This document shows, in pieces, positions 16,978 to 28,249 of a stretch of 64,000 nucleotides of DNA; position 1 is the stretch's first letter, and every line of letters starts with the position of its first letter. This DNA comes from Pseudarthrobacter phenanthrenivorans (GTDB lineage: Bacteria; Actinomycetota; Actinomycetes; Actinomycetales; Micrococcaceae): NCBI RefSeq assembly GCF_000813845.1, contig NZ_JWTB01000011.1:34107-98106 (forward strand), written 5' to 3'. The notes under the pieces were generated by a model. It was not told the origin of the DNA and did not search any database. It worked only from the letters and a program-made list of their open reading frames with translations. Position numbers and translations under genes: made by a program.

Positions 16978-18453
16978 ATGACCCTGAACAAGTTCAACCT
17001 GCCCGACGTCGGCGAGGGCCTCACCGAAGCGGAAATCGTCTCCTGGAAGGTCAAGCCGGGTGACGCCGTCGCCATCAATGACGTCCTGTGCGAGATCGAA
17101 ACCGCCAAGTCCATCGTGGAACTGCCGTCCCCCTTTGCCGGGACCGTCACTGAGCTTCTGGTGGATGAGGGCGTGACTGTCGATGTCGGCACCCCGATCA
17201 TCAGCGTCAGTGACCAGGTATCCGGCGACCCCACGCCCGCAGACGTCCGCGCCCCCGAAGCTCCGCACTCCCCGGACGTGCCGGAGCAGCCGCTCTATGG
17301 CAAGCTTCCGGAGGATGAACCGGCCGACGGCGGCGCTGGCGGCGGTGCCCCGGCCGGCGGTCCCCTGGTGGGTTCCGGACCCAAGGCGGACGCCGTCAAG
17401 CGGCGGCCGCGGAAGACGGCGCCCGCCGCAGCGGTGACGGCCAACGCCCCCCAGGTTGAGCCTGTCCAGCCCCGGACGCCCGCTGCGGTGTCCGCTGGCG
17501 AAACCGCCGTCGTCGACAACCGGCCGACCCTGGGCGGAACCATCACGGGCCTGGTCAACCGGGTCCTGGCCAAGCCGCCGGTCCGCAAGATCGCCCGCGA
17601 CCTGGGCATCGACCTGGCGGACGTCGTGGCCACCGGTTCACGCGGTGAGGTGACGCGGGAGGACCTGGTCAGCTACCAGGCCCAGCGGGACGCCGAACTG
17701 GACAAGGCAGACGGCTTCTGGGGCAAGGCCGGAAAGCCGCAGGACCAGCGGGTTGAACGGATCCCCGTCAAGGGCGTCCGCAAAGCCACCGCCAAGGCCA
17801 TGGTGGAATCCGCCTTCGCAGCCCCGCACGTCAGCATCTTCGTGGACGTCGACGCCAGCCGCACCATGGAGTTCGTCAAACGGCTCAAAGCCTCGAGGGA
17901 CTTCGAGGGCATCAAGGTCTCCCCGCTGCTCATCCTGGCCAAGGCCGTCATCTGGGCCGCCGCGAGGAACCCCAGCGTGAACGCGTCGTGGGTGGACAGC
18001 GAAGGCTCCGACACCGCCGAGATCCACGTCAAGCACTTCATGAACCTGGGCATCGCCGCGGCCACCCCGCGCGGGCTGATGGTTCCCAACATCAAGAACG
18101 CCCAGGACCTTTCCCTGAAGGAACTGGCCCTTGCCCTGAACAACCTTGCCACCACTGCCCGTGCCGGGAAGACGCAGCCGGCGGAAATGCAGGGCGGGAC
18201 GCTCACCATCACCAACATCGGTGCCCTCGGCATCGACACGGGCACCCCGATCATCAACCCCGGCGAGGTGGCCATCGTGGCCTTCGGCACCATCAAGCAG
18301 AAGCCGTGGGTCCTGGACGGTGAGGTAATTCCCCGGTGGATCACCACGCTGGGCGGATCCTTCGACCACCGGGTGGTGGATGGGGACCTGTCCGCGCGGT
18401 TCATGGCGGACGTCGCGGCCATCCTGGAAGAGCCCGCGCTCCTCCTGGACTGA
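16978..18453 (+). CDS. Dihydrolipoamide acyltransferase E2 of the 2-oxo acid dehydrogenase complex
   Basis: 491 residues from the ATG at 16978 (7 bases after the E1beta stop). One lipoyl domain (residues 1-77) with lipoylated K44 in ETAKSIVE; a long Ala/Pro-rich linker; a peripheral subunit-binding domain about 199-235 ([29 protein letters not shown]); and the catalytic domain from about 260, with H464xxxDG (DHRVVDGD) as active site. It transfers the acyl group from E1 to CoA and forms the complex core. One lipoyl domain fits a branched-chain E2; mycobacterial-type pyruvate E2 proteins usually have two or three. Confidence 0.92.
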   Translation: MTLNKFNLPDVGEGLTEAEIVSWKVKPGDAVAINDVLCEIETAKSIVELPSPFAGTVTELLVDEGVTVDVGTPIISVSDQVSGDPTPADVRAPEAPHSPDVPEQPLYGKLPEDEPADGGAGGGAPAGGPLVGSGPKADAVKRRPRKTAPAAAVTANAPQVEPVQPRTPAAVSAGETAVVDNRPTLGGTITGLVNRVLAKPPVRKIARDLGIDLADVVATGSRGEVTREDLVSYQAQRDAELDKADGFWGKAGKPQDQRVERIPVKGVRKATAKAMVESAFAAPHVSIFVDVDASRTMEFVKRLKASRDFEGIKVSPLLILAKAVIWAAARNPSVNASWVDSEGSDTAEIHVKHFMNLGIAAATPRGLMVPNIKNAQDLSLKELALALNNLATTARAGKTQPAEMQGGTLTITNIGALGIDTGTPIINPGEVAIVAFGTIKQKPWVLDGEVIPRWITTLGGSFDHRVVDGDLSARFMADVAAILEEPALLLD

Positions 18454-18456
18454 CCG

Positions 18457-19074
18457 GTGACCATAACCAGCGGAACAATCCGGATCAAGAACCGCACCGC
18501 AAAGTGGCTGACCGAAGTCTTCCAGCCGCCGGTGGTGGTAACCCTCCAGCTGTTGATCAGTCCCCTGGCGGAGGACGGTTTCCCCGGAACCATGGGCTAC
18601 GGGGCGCTGGCGGCCCTCTTCGTCTGCGTGCTTCCGCTGGCGGTGCTGCTGGTCCTGGTCAGGCTGGGAAAAGTCACAGACCATCATGTGAGCGACCGGA
18701 AGCAGCGTGCGCCGGTGCTGCTGATGGCCCTGGGCTGCATCGCTGTGGGGCTGCTGGTGCTCGGCGCGGTGGACGCCCCCAGGAGCGTAATAACCATGGT
18801 CCTCGCGGTGGTGGGCGGGGTGGCCGTGCTGGCCGGTGTCAGCCCGTTCTGGAAGATGAGCGGCCATGCCGCTGCCATCTCCTGCGCCGCCGTCGTCTCC
18901 GTGCTGATGCTCGGTGCCGCCTGGGCTCCGCTGCTGCTCCTGGTCCCGGCGGTCAGCTGGTCACGCGTGGTGCTGCGGGCCCATTCCCCGGCGCAGGTCG
19001 TGGCGGGTTCGCTTTTCGGCGGTGTGGTGATGGCCGGGATCTGGTGGGTGCTGGAGGGCTTGCTGGTCGGCTGA
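18457..19074 (+). CDS. PAP2-like membrane phosphatase-family protein
   Basis: 205 residues from GTG 18457, three bases after the E2 stop, so probably read from the same transcript. Five or six membrane helices. PAP2 motifs are present in altered form: DRKQRAPV (motif 1-like), SGHAA (motif 2) and SRVVLRAHSPAQVVAG (motif 3), where the Asp normally four residues after the His is Gln. PAP2 enzymes remove phosphate from lipid phosphates at the membrane; the Asp-to-Gln change leaves activity uncertain. The reason for its place behind the E2 gene is not evident. Confidence 0.75.
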   Translation: MTITSGTIRIKNRTAKWLTEVFQPPVVVTLQLLISPLAEDGFPGTMGYGALAALFVCVLPLAVLLVLVRLGKVTDHHVSDRKQRAPVLLMALGCIAVGLLVLGAVDAPRSVITMVLAVVGGVAVLAGVSPFWKMSGHAAAISCAAVVSVLMLGAAWAPLLLLVPAVSWSRVVLRAHSPAQVVAGSLFGGVVMAGIWWVLEGLLVG

Positions 19075-19099
19075 CCGCTCCGGCACCGGTCCGTTGGAC

Positions 19100-19474
19100 C
19101 TAGTAGGCGTTGTAGGCAGTGAGGGCGTCGAGGATTGCGGGGTCAGCCGTGGTTCCAAGGACCACCGCTGCTGCCGTCATGAGCCCACCCATCAGGGCAG
19201 CCATTCCCGCCCAGGCGCCCAGCAGCTTCCAGTCTTCGCGCAGGACGCTCCGCACCGTCTGCGGGAGCTGGAGGTCCGGAGCGATGAGGTTCGGTGCGCT
19301 GTCCAGGCTGCCGTCATCAAGGAGTGCCACAACCCGGCCGTTGCTGCGGTCCACGCGCATGGAGCTGATGTGGTTGCCGTGGCGGGCCAGGAGGATGTCG
19401 TGGCCTACGAGCTGGCGGCGCTGGAGAGTAATCAAGGGGAGCCCTTCGCTGGAGGTGGAATCGTCGATGTCCAC
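19100..19474 (-). CDS. Small protein with one C-terminal membrane helix, unknown function
   Basis: 124 residues from the GTG at 19474, 18 bases after a TAAAAT -10 hexamer (minus strand 19498-19493). Residues 1-75 are soluble with a short beta-like domain (ITLQRRQLVGHDILLARHG, MRVDRSNGRVVALLDDGS); residues about 84-107 are a hydrophobic helix (GAWAGMAALMGGLMTAAAVVLG). I do not recognise the family. It is convergent with the PAP2-like gene and upstream of nothing on its strand. It may be a membrane-anchored small regulator or structural protein. Confidence 0.55.
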   Translation of the reverse strand: MDIDDSTSSEGLPLITLQRRQLVGHDILLARHGNHISSMRVDRSNGRVVALLDDGSLDSAPNLIAPDLQLPQTVRSVLREDWKLLGAWAGMAALMGGLMTAAAVVLGTTADPAILDALTAYNAY

Positions 19475-19611
19475 GCCTTTGGGGCCGCTACAATTTTATC
19501 TTTGCGCCAGCAGCTGAAACGGTGATACGGCGGTGAGAACGGACACCCCCCGCAGCGATATCCGCCACCACGGGGAGTGTCCGGGGTTACGCTCCCGCCG
19601 GCAGCAAGGGC

Positions 19612-20040
19612 TTAGTCGGCGTCGTAGGTGTTCGCGATGTAGACATCGCACGGAGCGTTGTGGGCCACGCTGTTGGCCACGCTTCCAAGGACGCGGCCGA
19701 TCCCCTGCATGCGCCGGTTGCCCACCACGATGATGCGTGCCTCCATCCGCAGGGCTTCCTTGATCAGGGCGTCCGCGGGCCGGCCGCGGGCAGCCGAGTA
19801 GGTGACCTTAATGTCGCGGCCCAGGGACTCGGCAACGGTGCGCGCCACCTGCTCCGCGGCGTCCGCGTCCGACACGATCCAGCGGTCGCTGCCGCTGCCG
19901 AAGACTTCGGTCCGGTCACTGTCGAAGGCCGATACGACATGCAGCGAAGCGTCCAGCGCCGCCGCCAGGTCCCGGGCCGACTCGGCCGCCTTCTTCGCGG
20001 TTTCGCTGCCGTCAACCCCTACAACGATGATTCCACCCAT
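19612..20040 (-). CDS. Universal stress protein (UspA family)
   Basis: 142 residues with IIVVGVDGSETAKKA at the N-terminus and the ATP-binding signature VVGNRRMQGIGRVLGSVANSVAHN at the C-terminus. Two in-frame ATGs exist; AAAGGAG lies directly before the first (20046) but 7 bases before the second (20040), so the ribosome-binding site favours 20040. It is a single-domain, cytoplasmic, ATP-binding Usp, generally induced by stasis or hypoxia in actinobacteria; no specific regulator is evident. Confidence 0.88.
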   Translation of the reverse strand: MGGIIVVGVDGSETAKKAAESARDLAAALDASLHVVSAFDSDRTEVFGSGSDRWIVSDADAAEQVARTVAESLGRDIKVTYSAARGRPADALIKEALRMEARIIVVGNRRMQGIGRVLGSVANSVAHNAPCDVYIANTYDAD

Positions 20041-20083
20041 GTGCATGCTCCTTTGCTCGGTTTCGGCACTCGTGGGGCTTACG

Positions 20084-21376
20084 CTACAGGCCCGGGATGG
20101 CTTCCTGCAGTACCCCGGCCAGTCGGCGCACGCCCTCGGCGATGGCGTCCGGAGGCACTGCGCTGAAGGCGAGACGCAGCTTGTTGGACGGCTCGTCCGA
20201 CGGCGTGAAGGCGGCGCCGGGGATAAACACGACTCCGGCATCGATCGCCTTGTGCAGCAGCGGGTAGGTGTCAACGCCCTCGGGCAGGGTCACCCAGACG
20301 AAGAAGCCGCCCTGCGGGCTGGTCCAGGTGGTCCCGGCCGGCATGTGTTCGTGCAGGGCTGCCAGCATGGCCCGGCAGCGTTCCGCGTACAGTCCGCGGT
20401 AGGTTTCGATCTGGCCCTTCCAGTCGTATTCGCGCAGGTAGGCGGAAACGAGCATCTGGTTCAGGGCAGGGGGGCAGAGCGTCACCGACTCCGCGGCAAG
20501 ATAGTAGCGGCGCTGGAGGTGTTCGGGCACCAGGGCCCAGCCGATCCGGAGGCCGGGTGCGAAAATCTTGGAAAACGACCCCAGGTAGATGACGTCGTCC
20601 GGGTTCGCGGCCCGCAGGGGGGCCAGCGCCTCCCCCTCGAAGCGGAGCAGGCCATACGGGTTGTCCTCCAGGATGAGGATGTTCGCCCGCCGGCAGATAT
20701 CGACCACCTGCTGCCGGCGTTCCCTTGCCAGGGTGATCCCGGACGGGTTGTTGAAGTTGGGAATGGTGTAGAGGAACTTGATGCTCCTGCCTGCGAGCTG
20801 GAGCGCCGCGATCCGGGCCTCCAGCAGTTCCGGCACCAGGCCGTACTGGTCCATCTCCACCGTCTCCACCTGGACCTGGTAGGCCTCGAAGGTGTTAAGG
20901 GCCCCAACATAGGTGGGATCCTCCACCAGCACCACGTCACCCGGGTTGCAGAAAAGTTTGGTGGCAATGTCCTGGGCGGACTGGGAACCGGCAGTGATCA
21001 CCACGTTCTGCGGCTTGGCATCAAGGATGCCTTCGGCGGCCATGACATCGCAGATCTGCGCGCGGAGTTCCTCCGTGCCCTGGCCCGCCCCGTACTGAAG
21101 GGCGGTCAGTCCGTCCTCCGCAATGATCCTGGCGGCGGTCGCGGCCAGGCGGTCCAGGGGAAGTGACTGGAGATACGGGCTCCCCCCGGCCAGGGAGACC
21201 AGCCCGGGCCGCATCGAGATGTCGAAGACGTCCCTGACCGCCGACTGGCGGATGTTCGCCGCGCGTTCCGAGAACAGTTCCTCGTGCCGGTGGGCAGAGG
21301 TGGCGGCACGCTCAATCGCATCAATGGCTTCGGCGGGCAACGTCCCCGCAGCGGCATCAAGTGTTTCGTGGGTCAC
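20084..21376 (-). CDS. PLP-dependent aminotransferase, 2-aminoadipate / LysN-like class I
   Basis: 430 residues from the GTG at 21376; a longer reading to 21427 is rejected because a TATCCT -10 (21388-21383) stands 6 bases before the GTG, making it leaderless. Fold type I: LQYGAGQGTEELR, NFNNPSGITLARERR, ILEDNPYGLLRF and the PLP lysine in LGSFSKIFAPGLRIGW. It resembles 2-aminoadipate aminotransferases and the catalytic domain of MocR regulators, but lacks a GntR helix-turn-helix. It probably moves amino groups between several amino acids and 2-oxoglutarate. A strong inverted repeat (21397-21415) in its promoter points to a dedicated regulator not found next to it. Confidence 0.85.
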   Translation of the reverse strand: MTHETLDAAAGTLPAEAIDAIERAATSAHRHEELFSERAANIRQSAVRDVFDISMRPGLVSLAGGSPYLQSLPLDRLAATAARIIAEDGLTALQYGAGQGTEELRAQICDVMAAEGILDAKPQNVVITAGSQSAQDIATKLFCNPGDVVLVEDPTYVGALNTFEAYQVQVETVEMDQYGLVPELLEARIAALQLAGRSIKFLYTIPNFNNPSGITLARERRQQVVDICRRANILILEDNPYGLLRFEGEALAPLRAANPDDVIYLGSFSKIFAPGLRIGWALVPEHLQRRYYLAAESVTLCPPALNQMLVSAYLREYDWKGQIETYRGLYAERCRAMLAALHEHMPAGTTWTSPQGGFFVWVTLPEGVDTYPLLHKAIDAGVVFIPGAAFTPSDEPSNKLRLAFSAVPPDAIAEGVRRLAGVLQEAIPGL

Positions 21377-21382
21377 AAGGTC

Positions 21383-21415
21383 AGGATACAGCCATGTGTT
21401 GCCTGAAAAGCAACA
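21383..21415 (-). promoter_or_regulatory. Aminotransferase promoter with 19-bp operator
   Basis: TGTTGC-N7-GCAACA (21397-21415) is a perfect 6+7+6 repeat covering the -35-like TTGCTT on the minus strand (21413-21408); the -10 TATCCT is 21388-21383. Its position over the -35 suggests repression. The symmetry would suit an Lrp/AsnC or GntR protein. Confidence 0.6.
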
Positions 21416-21423
21416 TCTGTTTA

Positions 21424-22206
21424 TCAACGATTACCGGTGGGTTCCGCCCGGGCATGGTCCAGGTAGTCGTCCAGCAACTCGCCGTTCAGGTAGATGTTCG
21501 CCCGGACGGCCCCCGAGGCTTCAAGGGCCGTCTGGGTGAGCTGGGCTTCGACCCTGGGAAGGTCGCACGCTCCGGCTGGATCCAGGGTTCCCGCGAGGTA
21601 GACCCTGACGGTGGGGCCATCGAAGCTGCCGGAAAGGAACCGCAGCCGCGACGTGCCCAGGGCGTTGTACAGGTTCCCCGCCTTCTGCCCGGGCCTGAGG
21701 AGGGCGCTGATGGCCGTCTTGAGCGGCTCATCCCCCGCCGCGCTCCCTTGCGGGGAGCCGACCAGGCTGTCGTTGCAGCCAAAGCGGACCCCGTGCCTGC
21801 CGCCGTCGTCCAGCAGTACGAAGTAGGCCGTTACCGTGGTGCCCGGGGCTACCGCCGTACCGGCCGGGCCCGGCGGTTCCGCGTTGGTGGAGGACAGCCG
21901 GGGGCTGCCGGTAGATTCCGCCGCATCCGGGCCGCCTGCGGGGCCCGGGGGCGTTGCTGAACGCTGCTGGCTTTCCACGCTTCGGGGCATCCGTCCCGGG
22001 GCTGTACCGGGCTCTGCGCCGGGATTCGGGGTGGGAACAGCTATCGGCGCCGCGGGCGCGGGCGTGCCGGCTTCCCCGGTTGCGCGGGTGACGGGCGGCT
22101 GGCCCGGAGGCGGCGCCGGGCTGCAGCCCGTAAGCAGCAACACAATGCATCCCGCGGCTGCCGCAGTGCCGCGTCCAGGCCTGATCCAGCTCCATATGTC
22201 TGCCAT
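21424..22206 (-). CDS. GerMN-domain lipoprotein
   Basis: 260 residues from the ATG at 22206. Lipobox LLLTGC gives a lipid-anchored Cys near residue 29 (signal peptidase II). A long Pro/Ala/Gly-rich linker follows to about residue 115, then a GerMN-like domain (TVTAYFVLLDDGGRHG, VRVYLAGTLDPAGACDLPRVEAQLTQTALEA). In actinobacteria such lipoproteins (LpqB-like, but without the beta-propeller here) sit outside the membrane. Function unknown. It stops 48 bases before the aminotransferase start and just upstream of that promoter, so it is a separate unit. Confidence 0.75.
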   Translation of the reverse strand: MADIWSWIRPGRGTAAAAGCIVLLLTGCSPAPPPGQPPVTRATGEAGTPAPAAPIAVPTPNPGAEPGTAPGRMPRSVESQQRSATPPGPAGGPDAAESTGSPRLSSTNAEPPGPAGTAVAPGTTVTAYFVLLDDGGRHGVRFGCNDSLVGSPQGSAAGDEPLKTAISALLRPGQKAGNLYNALGTSRLRFLSGSFDGPTVRVYLAGTLDPAGACDLPRVEAQLTQTALEASGAVRANIYLNGELLDDYLDHARAEPTGNR

Positions 22207-22324
22207 GCGGCACCGCAAATCCGATCCGGTCGCTCCAGTGGATTAACGCTACGGCCGTTCCTGCCGGAAAAGATGTCCGCCCGGTACCGTTTGGGACAAG
22301 ACTTGGTCACGGCCTTTCAGTGGC

Positions 22325-22367
22325 CTTAAGCCGGCAGCGCCCGGCACGTCGGGAACGTGCCGGGCGC
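22325..22367 (-). terminator. Hairpin terminator followed by CTTAAG
   Basis: Perfect 13-base GC-rich stem (22337-22349 with 22355-22367) and a 5-base loop, 16 bases beyond the FMN reductase stop. On the transcript strand CTTAAG follows (22330-22325) instead of a T-run. Confidence 0.7.
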
Positions 22368-22382
22368 CGCGTTGCCGTCAGG

Positions 22383-22940
22383 CTAGGCGGCCGGTGCTGC
22401 TGCCGCCAGGGAGTCGAAGACGCCCTTGATCTGCGCCACAACCTCGGCGTCATCCTTCGGGTGCACGTCAGCGAACCGCACCATGGAACCGGGAACGGCG
22501 AGCTTGACGTCCTCCAGGACCTGGGCGCCCGCGATGCCGGCTGCCTTGCGGGCCTCATCCTGGGCCCAGACGCCACCGTACTGGCCGAAGGCGGTGCCGA
22601 CGACGGCGGTGGGCTTGCCTGCCAGCGCGCCCGCGCCGAACGGACGGGACAGCCAGTCAATGGCATTCTTCAGGGCGGCGGGAACGGTGCCGTTGTGTTC
22701 GGGCGTGACCAGCAGGAGGGCGTCAGCCTGTTCGGCGGCCGCGCGGAGGGCTGCAGCCGCGGCCGGGACCTGGCCTTCGACGTCGATGTCCTCGTTATAG
22801 AACGGGATGTTGCCCAGGCTCTCGTGGATTACCACGTCCACCTGCTCGGGGGCGTTGAGCTGGATGGCTTCGGCCAGCTTCTGGTTGGTGGATTCGGCGC
22901 GAAGGCTGCCGACGAGGGTAAGGACGGTGCTCTTGGTCAT
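22383..22940 (-). CDS. NADPH-dependent FMN reductase
   Basis: 185 residues, flavodoxin-like fold. The phosphate-binding loop VGSLRAESTNQKLA is at residues 10-23, and TPEHNGTVPAALKNAIDWLSRP is the signature of the NAD(P)H:FMN/azo/quinone reductase family. It probably reduces free FMN, quinones or azo compounds. AGGAG lies 6 bases before the ATG. The TetR gene at 23061 is divergent across a 120-base gap containing a repeat, so it is the likely repressor. A 13-bp hairpin terminator follows the stop. Confidence 0.88.
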   Translation of the reverse strand: MTKSTVLTLVGSLRAESTNQKLAEAIQLNAPEQVDVVIHESLGNIPFYNEDIDVEGQVPAAAAALRAAAEQADALLLVTPEHNGTVPAALKNAIDWLSRPFGAGALAGKPTAVVGTAFGQYGGVWAQDEARKAAGIAGAQVLEDVKLAVPGSMVRFADVHPKDDAEVVAQIKGVFDSLAAAAPAA

Positions 22941-23017
22941 GGAAACTCCTGGCTAGGGGCGCGGCGGGGGCCGCGTTCGGTCAGACATCAGGCTCATCAA
23001 GCCTTCACCAGACTAAA

Positions 23018-23031
23018 CGGACCGCAGTCCG
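23018..23031. promoter_or_regulatory. Putative TetR operator in the FMN reductase / TetR gap
   Basis: CGGACCGCAGTCCG: 5-base arms, 4-base centre, 18 bases upstream of the TAGACT -10 (23049-23054) of the TetR gene. Confidence 0.5.
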
Positions 23032-23060
23032 GTTCTATTCCCCGTGGCTAGACTGTCTCT

Positions 23061-23672
23061 GTGAGTTCCATCCCAGTGCGGCCGGAGGCGAGCCCCGTGA
23101 CGGCCGCCGAGCGCCGCGACGCCGCCCGGAACCGGGAACGCCTCCTGGTGGCTGCCCGCGAACTGATTGAGCAGGGCGGGGCTGCCGCCCTGACCATGGA
23201 CCGGCTGGCCGGGCACGCCGGGGTGGGCAAAGGCACTGTCTTCCGCCGCTTCGGCAGCCGGGCCGGCCTGATGCTGACCCTCCTTAACGACTCGGAGGCG
23301 GCGTTCCAGGCCCGCTTCCTCTCCGGCCCCCCGCCGCTGGGACCCGGCGCCCCGCCGCTGGACCGGCTGGTCGCCTTCGGAACCGAGCGGATTGCCTACG
23401 TGGTGGAGTACGGGGACCTGGTCCTCGCCGCCGGGCATGCCTCCCGGAGCAGGTTTGAAGTACCCGCTGCGGCGCTCTGGACCCGGCACGTGGAGATGCT
23501 GCTGCGTGCGGCCGGTTCCGAGTCCCCGGAGCCATGGCTCCTGGCCGGCTCCCTGACCGCCACCCTGGACCCCGAGCGCCTGCTGCACCTCATCCGGGAG
23601 CACGGAGTCACCCCCCTTCGCCTGGCCGATTCATGGCGTGAACTTGTCACACGCGTGGCCGGAGCGGCGTAG
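23061..23672 (+). CDS. TetR-family regulator, divergent from FMN reductase
   Basis: 203 residues. N-terminal helix-turn-helix (LVAARELIEQGGAAALTMDRLAG, then GKGTVFRRFGSRAGLM) and a C-terminal helical ligand domain with a conserved end (LRLADSWRELV). The GTG start at 23061 is 6 bases after TAGACT, so the message is probably leaderless. Such pairs typically respond to electrophiles or quinones; the ligand here is unknown. Confidence 0.9.
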   Translation: MSSIPVRPEASPVTAAERRDAARNRERLLVAARELIEQGGAAALTMDRLAGHAGVGKGTVFRRFGSRAGLMLTLLNDSEAAFQARFLSGPPPLGPGAPPLDRLVAFGTERIAYVVEYGDLVLAAGHASRSRFEVPAAALWTRHVEMLLRAAGSESPEPWLLAGSLTATLDPERLLHLIREHGVTPLRLADSWRELVTRVAGAA

Positions 23673-24029
23673 ATTACGCGGTTCAAGCGGCCTCCGTCCA
23701 GTCAAGCCAACTTCACAGAACTATTCATAACGATCTGATACGGCGCGCCGGTTTTCGGTCTGTTCACGCCCTTTTCGCGCGGGGGCTTGTGATAGTTTCC
23801 TCTGGAATGTGACCCGCGACATAGTCCACCAGGACCTGCCCTTCGGGCCGCGGGAGGCCAGCTACCCGCTGGTGCAGGACCCCGGTGGGGCGGCACAATC
23901 CGTGCTTGGCCGGGGCAGACGGAAGGATCCAGCAGTGATGGTTGATGTGGCCGGCAGCATGGTGCACCAGTGGACACCGGCGTGTTCTCCCGCCCACCTC
24001 CCGGCGGCACTGCCGAAGAATTAGCCTCC
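23673..24029 (+). other. 357-base intergenic leader of the peptide ABC operon
   Basis: No convincing gene. An AT-rich promoter-like stretch lies around 23775-23800 (CTTGTGATAGTTTCC). Downstream are GC-rich segments able to fold (for example GGCC near 23850 and 23860, and GCCC-TTCG-GGC near 23839-23849). A frame from GTG 23809 to 24024 encodes 71 residues without domain character; it ends 6 bases before the permease ATG and could be a translated leader, but nothing supports a protein function. Confidence 0.4.
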
Positions 24030-25013
24030 ATGCTCAAGTACCTCGCCAAGCGCGGCATTACTTACCTGGTGATGATCTTCCTCACCACATCTGCAGGCTA
24101 CTTCCTGGCGGTCAGCTCGCTGAAGCCGGCTCTGCTGGAACAGGAACGCATTCCCCGCCCCACCCCCGAACAGGTTGCCAACTCCATGCGCCTGAAGGGA
24201 CTGGACCCCGACCTCAGCCCATGGGAACGCTACGTTGACTGGCTCACCGGCATCGTCACCCGCTGGGACTGGGGCCGGAGCCCCAACGGCGCCTACATCA
24301 ACGCCGAGTTCGGGGACCGTGTGTGGATCTCCACCCGGCTCTTCCTGGCGTCCATCATCCTCACCCTCGTCATCGGCGTGGCACTGGGCGTCTACTCGGC
24401 AGCCCGGCAGTACAAGTTCCAGGACCGCGTCATCACGTCCTACAGCTACCTGGCGTACATCGTGCCGGCACCGATTGCGTACTTCCTGGTGCAGCTGGCG
24501 GCCATCAACATCAACGAGTCCGTGGGGGACCGGATCTTCTTCGTCACCGGCATCTCCACCCCCGGCGTCGCCGCCGGATGGCCCCAGTTTGCCGACCTGC
24601 TGGCGCACTACGCGGTCCCCACCGTCGCCATCACGCTCGTGGGCTGGGGTGCCTACCAGATAGCCCAGCGGCAGTACCTTCTGGACAACGTGAACGCCGA
24701 CTTTGTCCGCACCGCCAGGGCCAAGGGACTGAGCCGGAACCAGGCCATTGCCCGGCACGCGCTTCGTGTCTCCTTCATTCCGGTGGCCCAGAGCATCGCG
24801 TTCACCATTCCGGCCATCTTTGCCGGCGGTTTCTTCGCCGAAAAGATCTTCGCGTGGCCCGGCGTCGGCTCCTGGAGCATCGACGCCATCTCGCTGCAGG
24901 ACGTCAACGCCGCCACCGCCACCCTGGCCTACGGCTCCGTGATCTTCGCCCTGGGCGCCATCCTGGCGGACTTCGCCACCACGCTTGTCGACCCGAGAGT
25001 GCGGGTGCAGTAG
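24030..25013 (+). CDS. ABC transporter permease, oligopeptide/dipeptide type (DppB-like)
   Basis: 327 residues from the ATG at 24030 (MLKYLAKRGITYLVMIF), which puts a membrane helix at the N-terminus as in DppB/OppB; an in-frame GTG at 23970 would add an unlikely leader. Six membrane helices; the ATPase-contact (EAA) loop is FVRTARAKGLSRNQAIARHALR. It forms the membrane channel with the next gene product. The operon order permease-permease-ATPase-binding protein is unbroken. Confidence 0.9.
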   Translation: MLKYLAKRGITYLVMIFLTTSAGYFLAVSSLKPALLEQERIPRPTPEQVANSMRLKGLDPDLSPWERYVDWLTGIVTRWDWGRSPNGAYINAEFGDRVWISTRLFLASIILTLVIGVALGVYSAARQYKFQDRVITSYSYLAYIVPAPIAYFLVQLAAININESVGDRIFFVTGISTPGVAAGWPQFADLLAHYAVPTVAITLVGWGAYQIAQRQYLLDNVNADFVRTARAKGLSRNQAIARHALRVSFIPVAQSIAFTIPAIFAGGFFAEKIFAWPGVGSWSIDAISLQDVNAATATLAYGSVIFALGAILADFATTLVDPRVRVQ

Positions 25014-25015
25014 CA

Positions 25016-26001
25016 ATGACCAACCTGAACGCCGTCGACCCGGCAGCCGTGGCGCAGGACGCGCACCTGGAAAGCGCCGACGTCGTCATCGGCAAGACCA
25101 CCATCATCTTCCGCCGCTTCCTGCGCAACAGGACCGCAGTGGCCGGCCTGGCCATCTTCCTGGCCCTGACCCTCTTTTCCTTCATTGGCGGATTCTTCAC
25201 CCAGTGGGACAAGGAAACCATCGACCCCTTCAGCATCGGAATGCCCCCGTCCGCCGAGCACTACCTCGGCACCTCCCAGGCGGGAATCGACCTCTATGCG
25301 ATGACGGTGGAGGGCACCCGGATCTCCATCCTGATCGGCCTGGTGGTGGGCCTCGTGTCCGTCCTGATCGCCGCCGTCTACGGCTGCACCATGGCGTACT
25401 TCGGCGGCAAGGTGGACAAGGTCATGCTGTTCGTCCTGGAGGCGCTGATCATGATGCCCGCCCTCCTGGTGGTGGCCGTCGCCACCAGTGGCGGAGGCGC
25501 CGGACTGAAACGCGACCTTCCTTCCTGGCTGCTGCTCATCATCGTGCTGCTGGTCTTCAGCTGGATGGGCACGGCCCGCCTGATCCGCTCCATGTCCATG
25601 TCCCTCATGCAGCGCGACTTCGTCAAGGCGGCCCAGTACATGGGCGTTCCTCCGCGCCGGATCGTCTGGCGCCACCTGGTGCCCAACATCGGCTCGCTGC
25701 TGATCCTGGACATCACCCGCGGCGTCACTGCCGCCATCCTCGCCGAGGTGGCCTTCTCCTTCATCGGCATCGGCATCAAGGTGCCCGATGTGAGCCTGGG
25801 CGTGCTGATCGGCCAGGCCACCTCCCAGGTCTCAACCTTCCCCTGGATGTTCTGGGTTCCCCTGGCCGTCATGTTCCTGCTGACCGGATCCCTGGCCATG
25901 ATGAACGACGGCCTGCGGGACGCCTTCGACCCCACGTCCAGCTCCACCGGCAAAGCCAGGAAGACCAAAGCCCGGACACTCCGCACGGAAAAGAAGACGG
26001 C

Positions 26002-26005
<4 letters not shown>
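25016..26005 (+). CDS. ABC transporter permease, oligopeptide/dipeptide type (DppC-like)
   Basis: 329 residues, starting two bases after the previous stop. A soluble N-terminal 40 residues precede the first helix; the periplasmic-type loop has YLGTSQAGIDLYAM, and the EAA loop is FVKAAQYMGVPPRRIVWRHLVPN. Typical OppC/DppC layout with six helices and a basic tail. Its stop overlaps the start of the ATPase gene by four bases (ATGA), so translation is coupled. Confidence 0.92.
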
Positions 26006-28197
<2,192 letters not shown>

Positions 28198-28249
28198 GAC
28201 TTTTCGACCCCACAAGCACCACCACTCGCATCACAATGAAGGGAAAACC

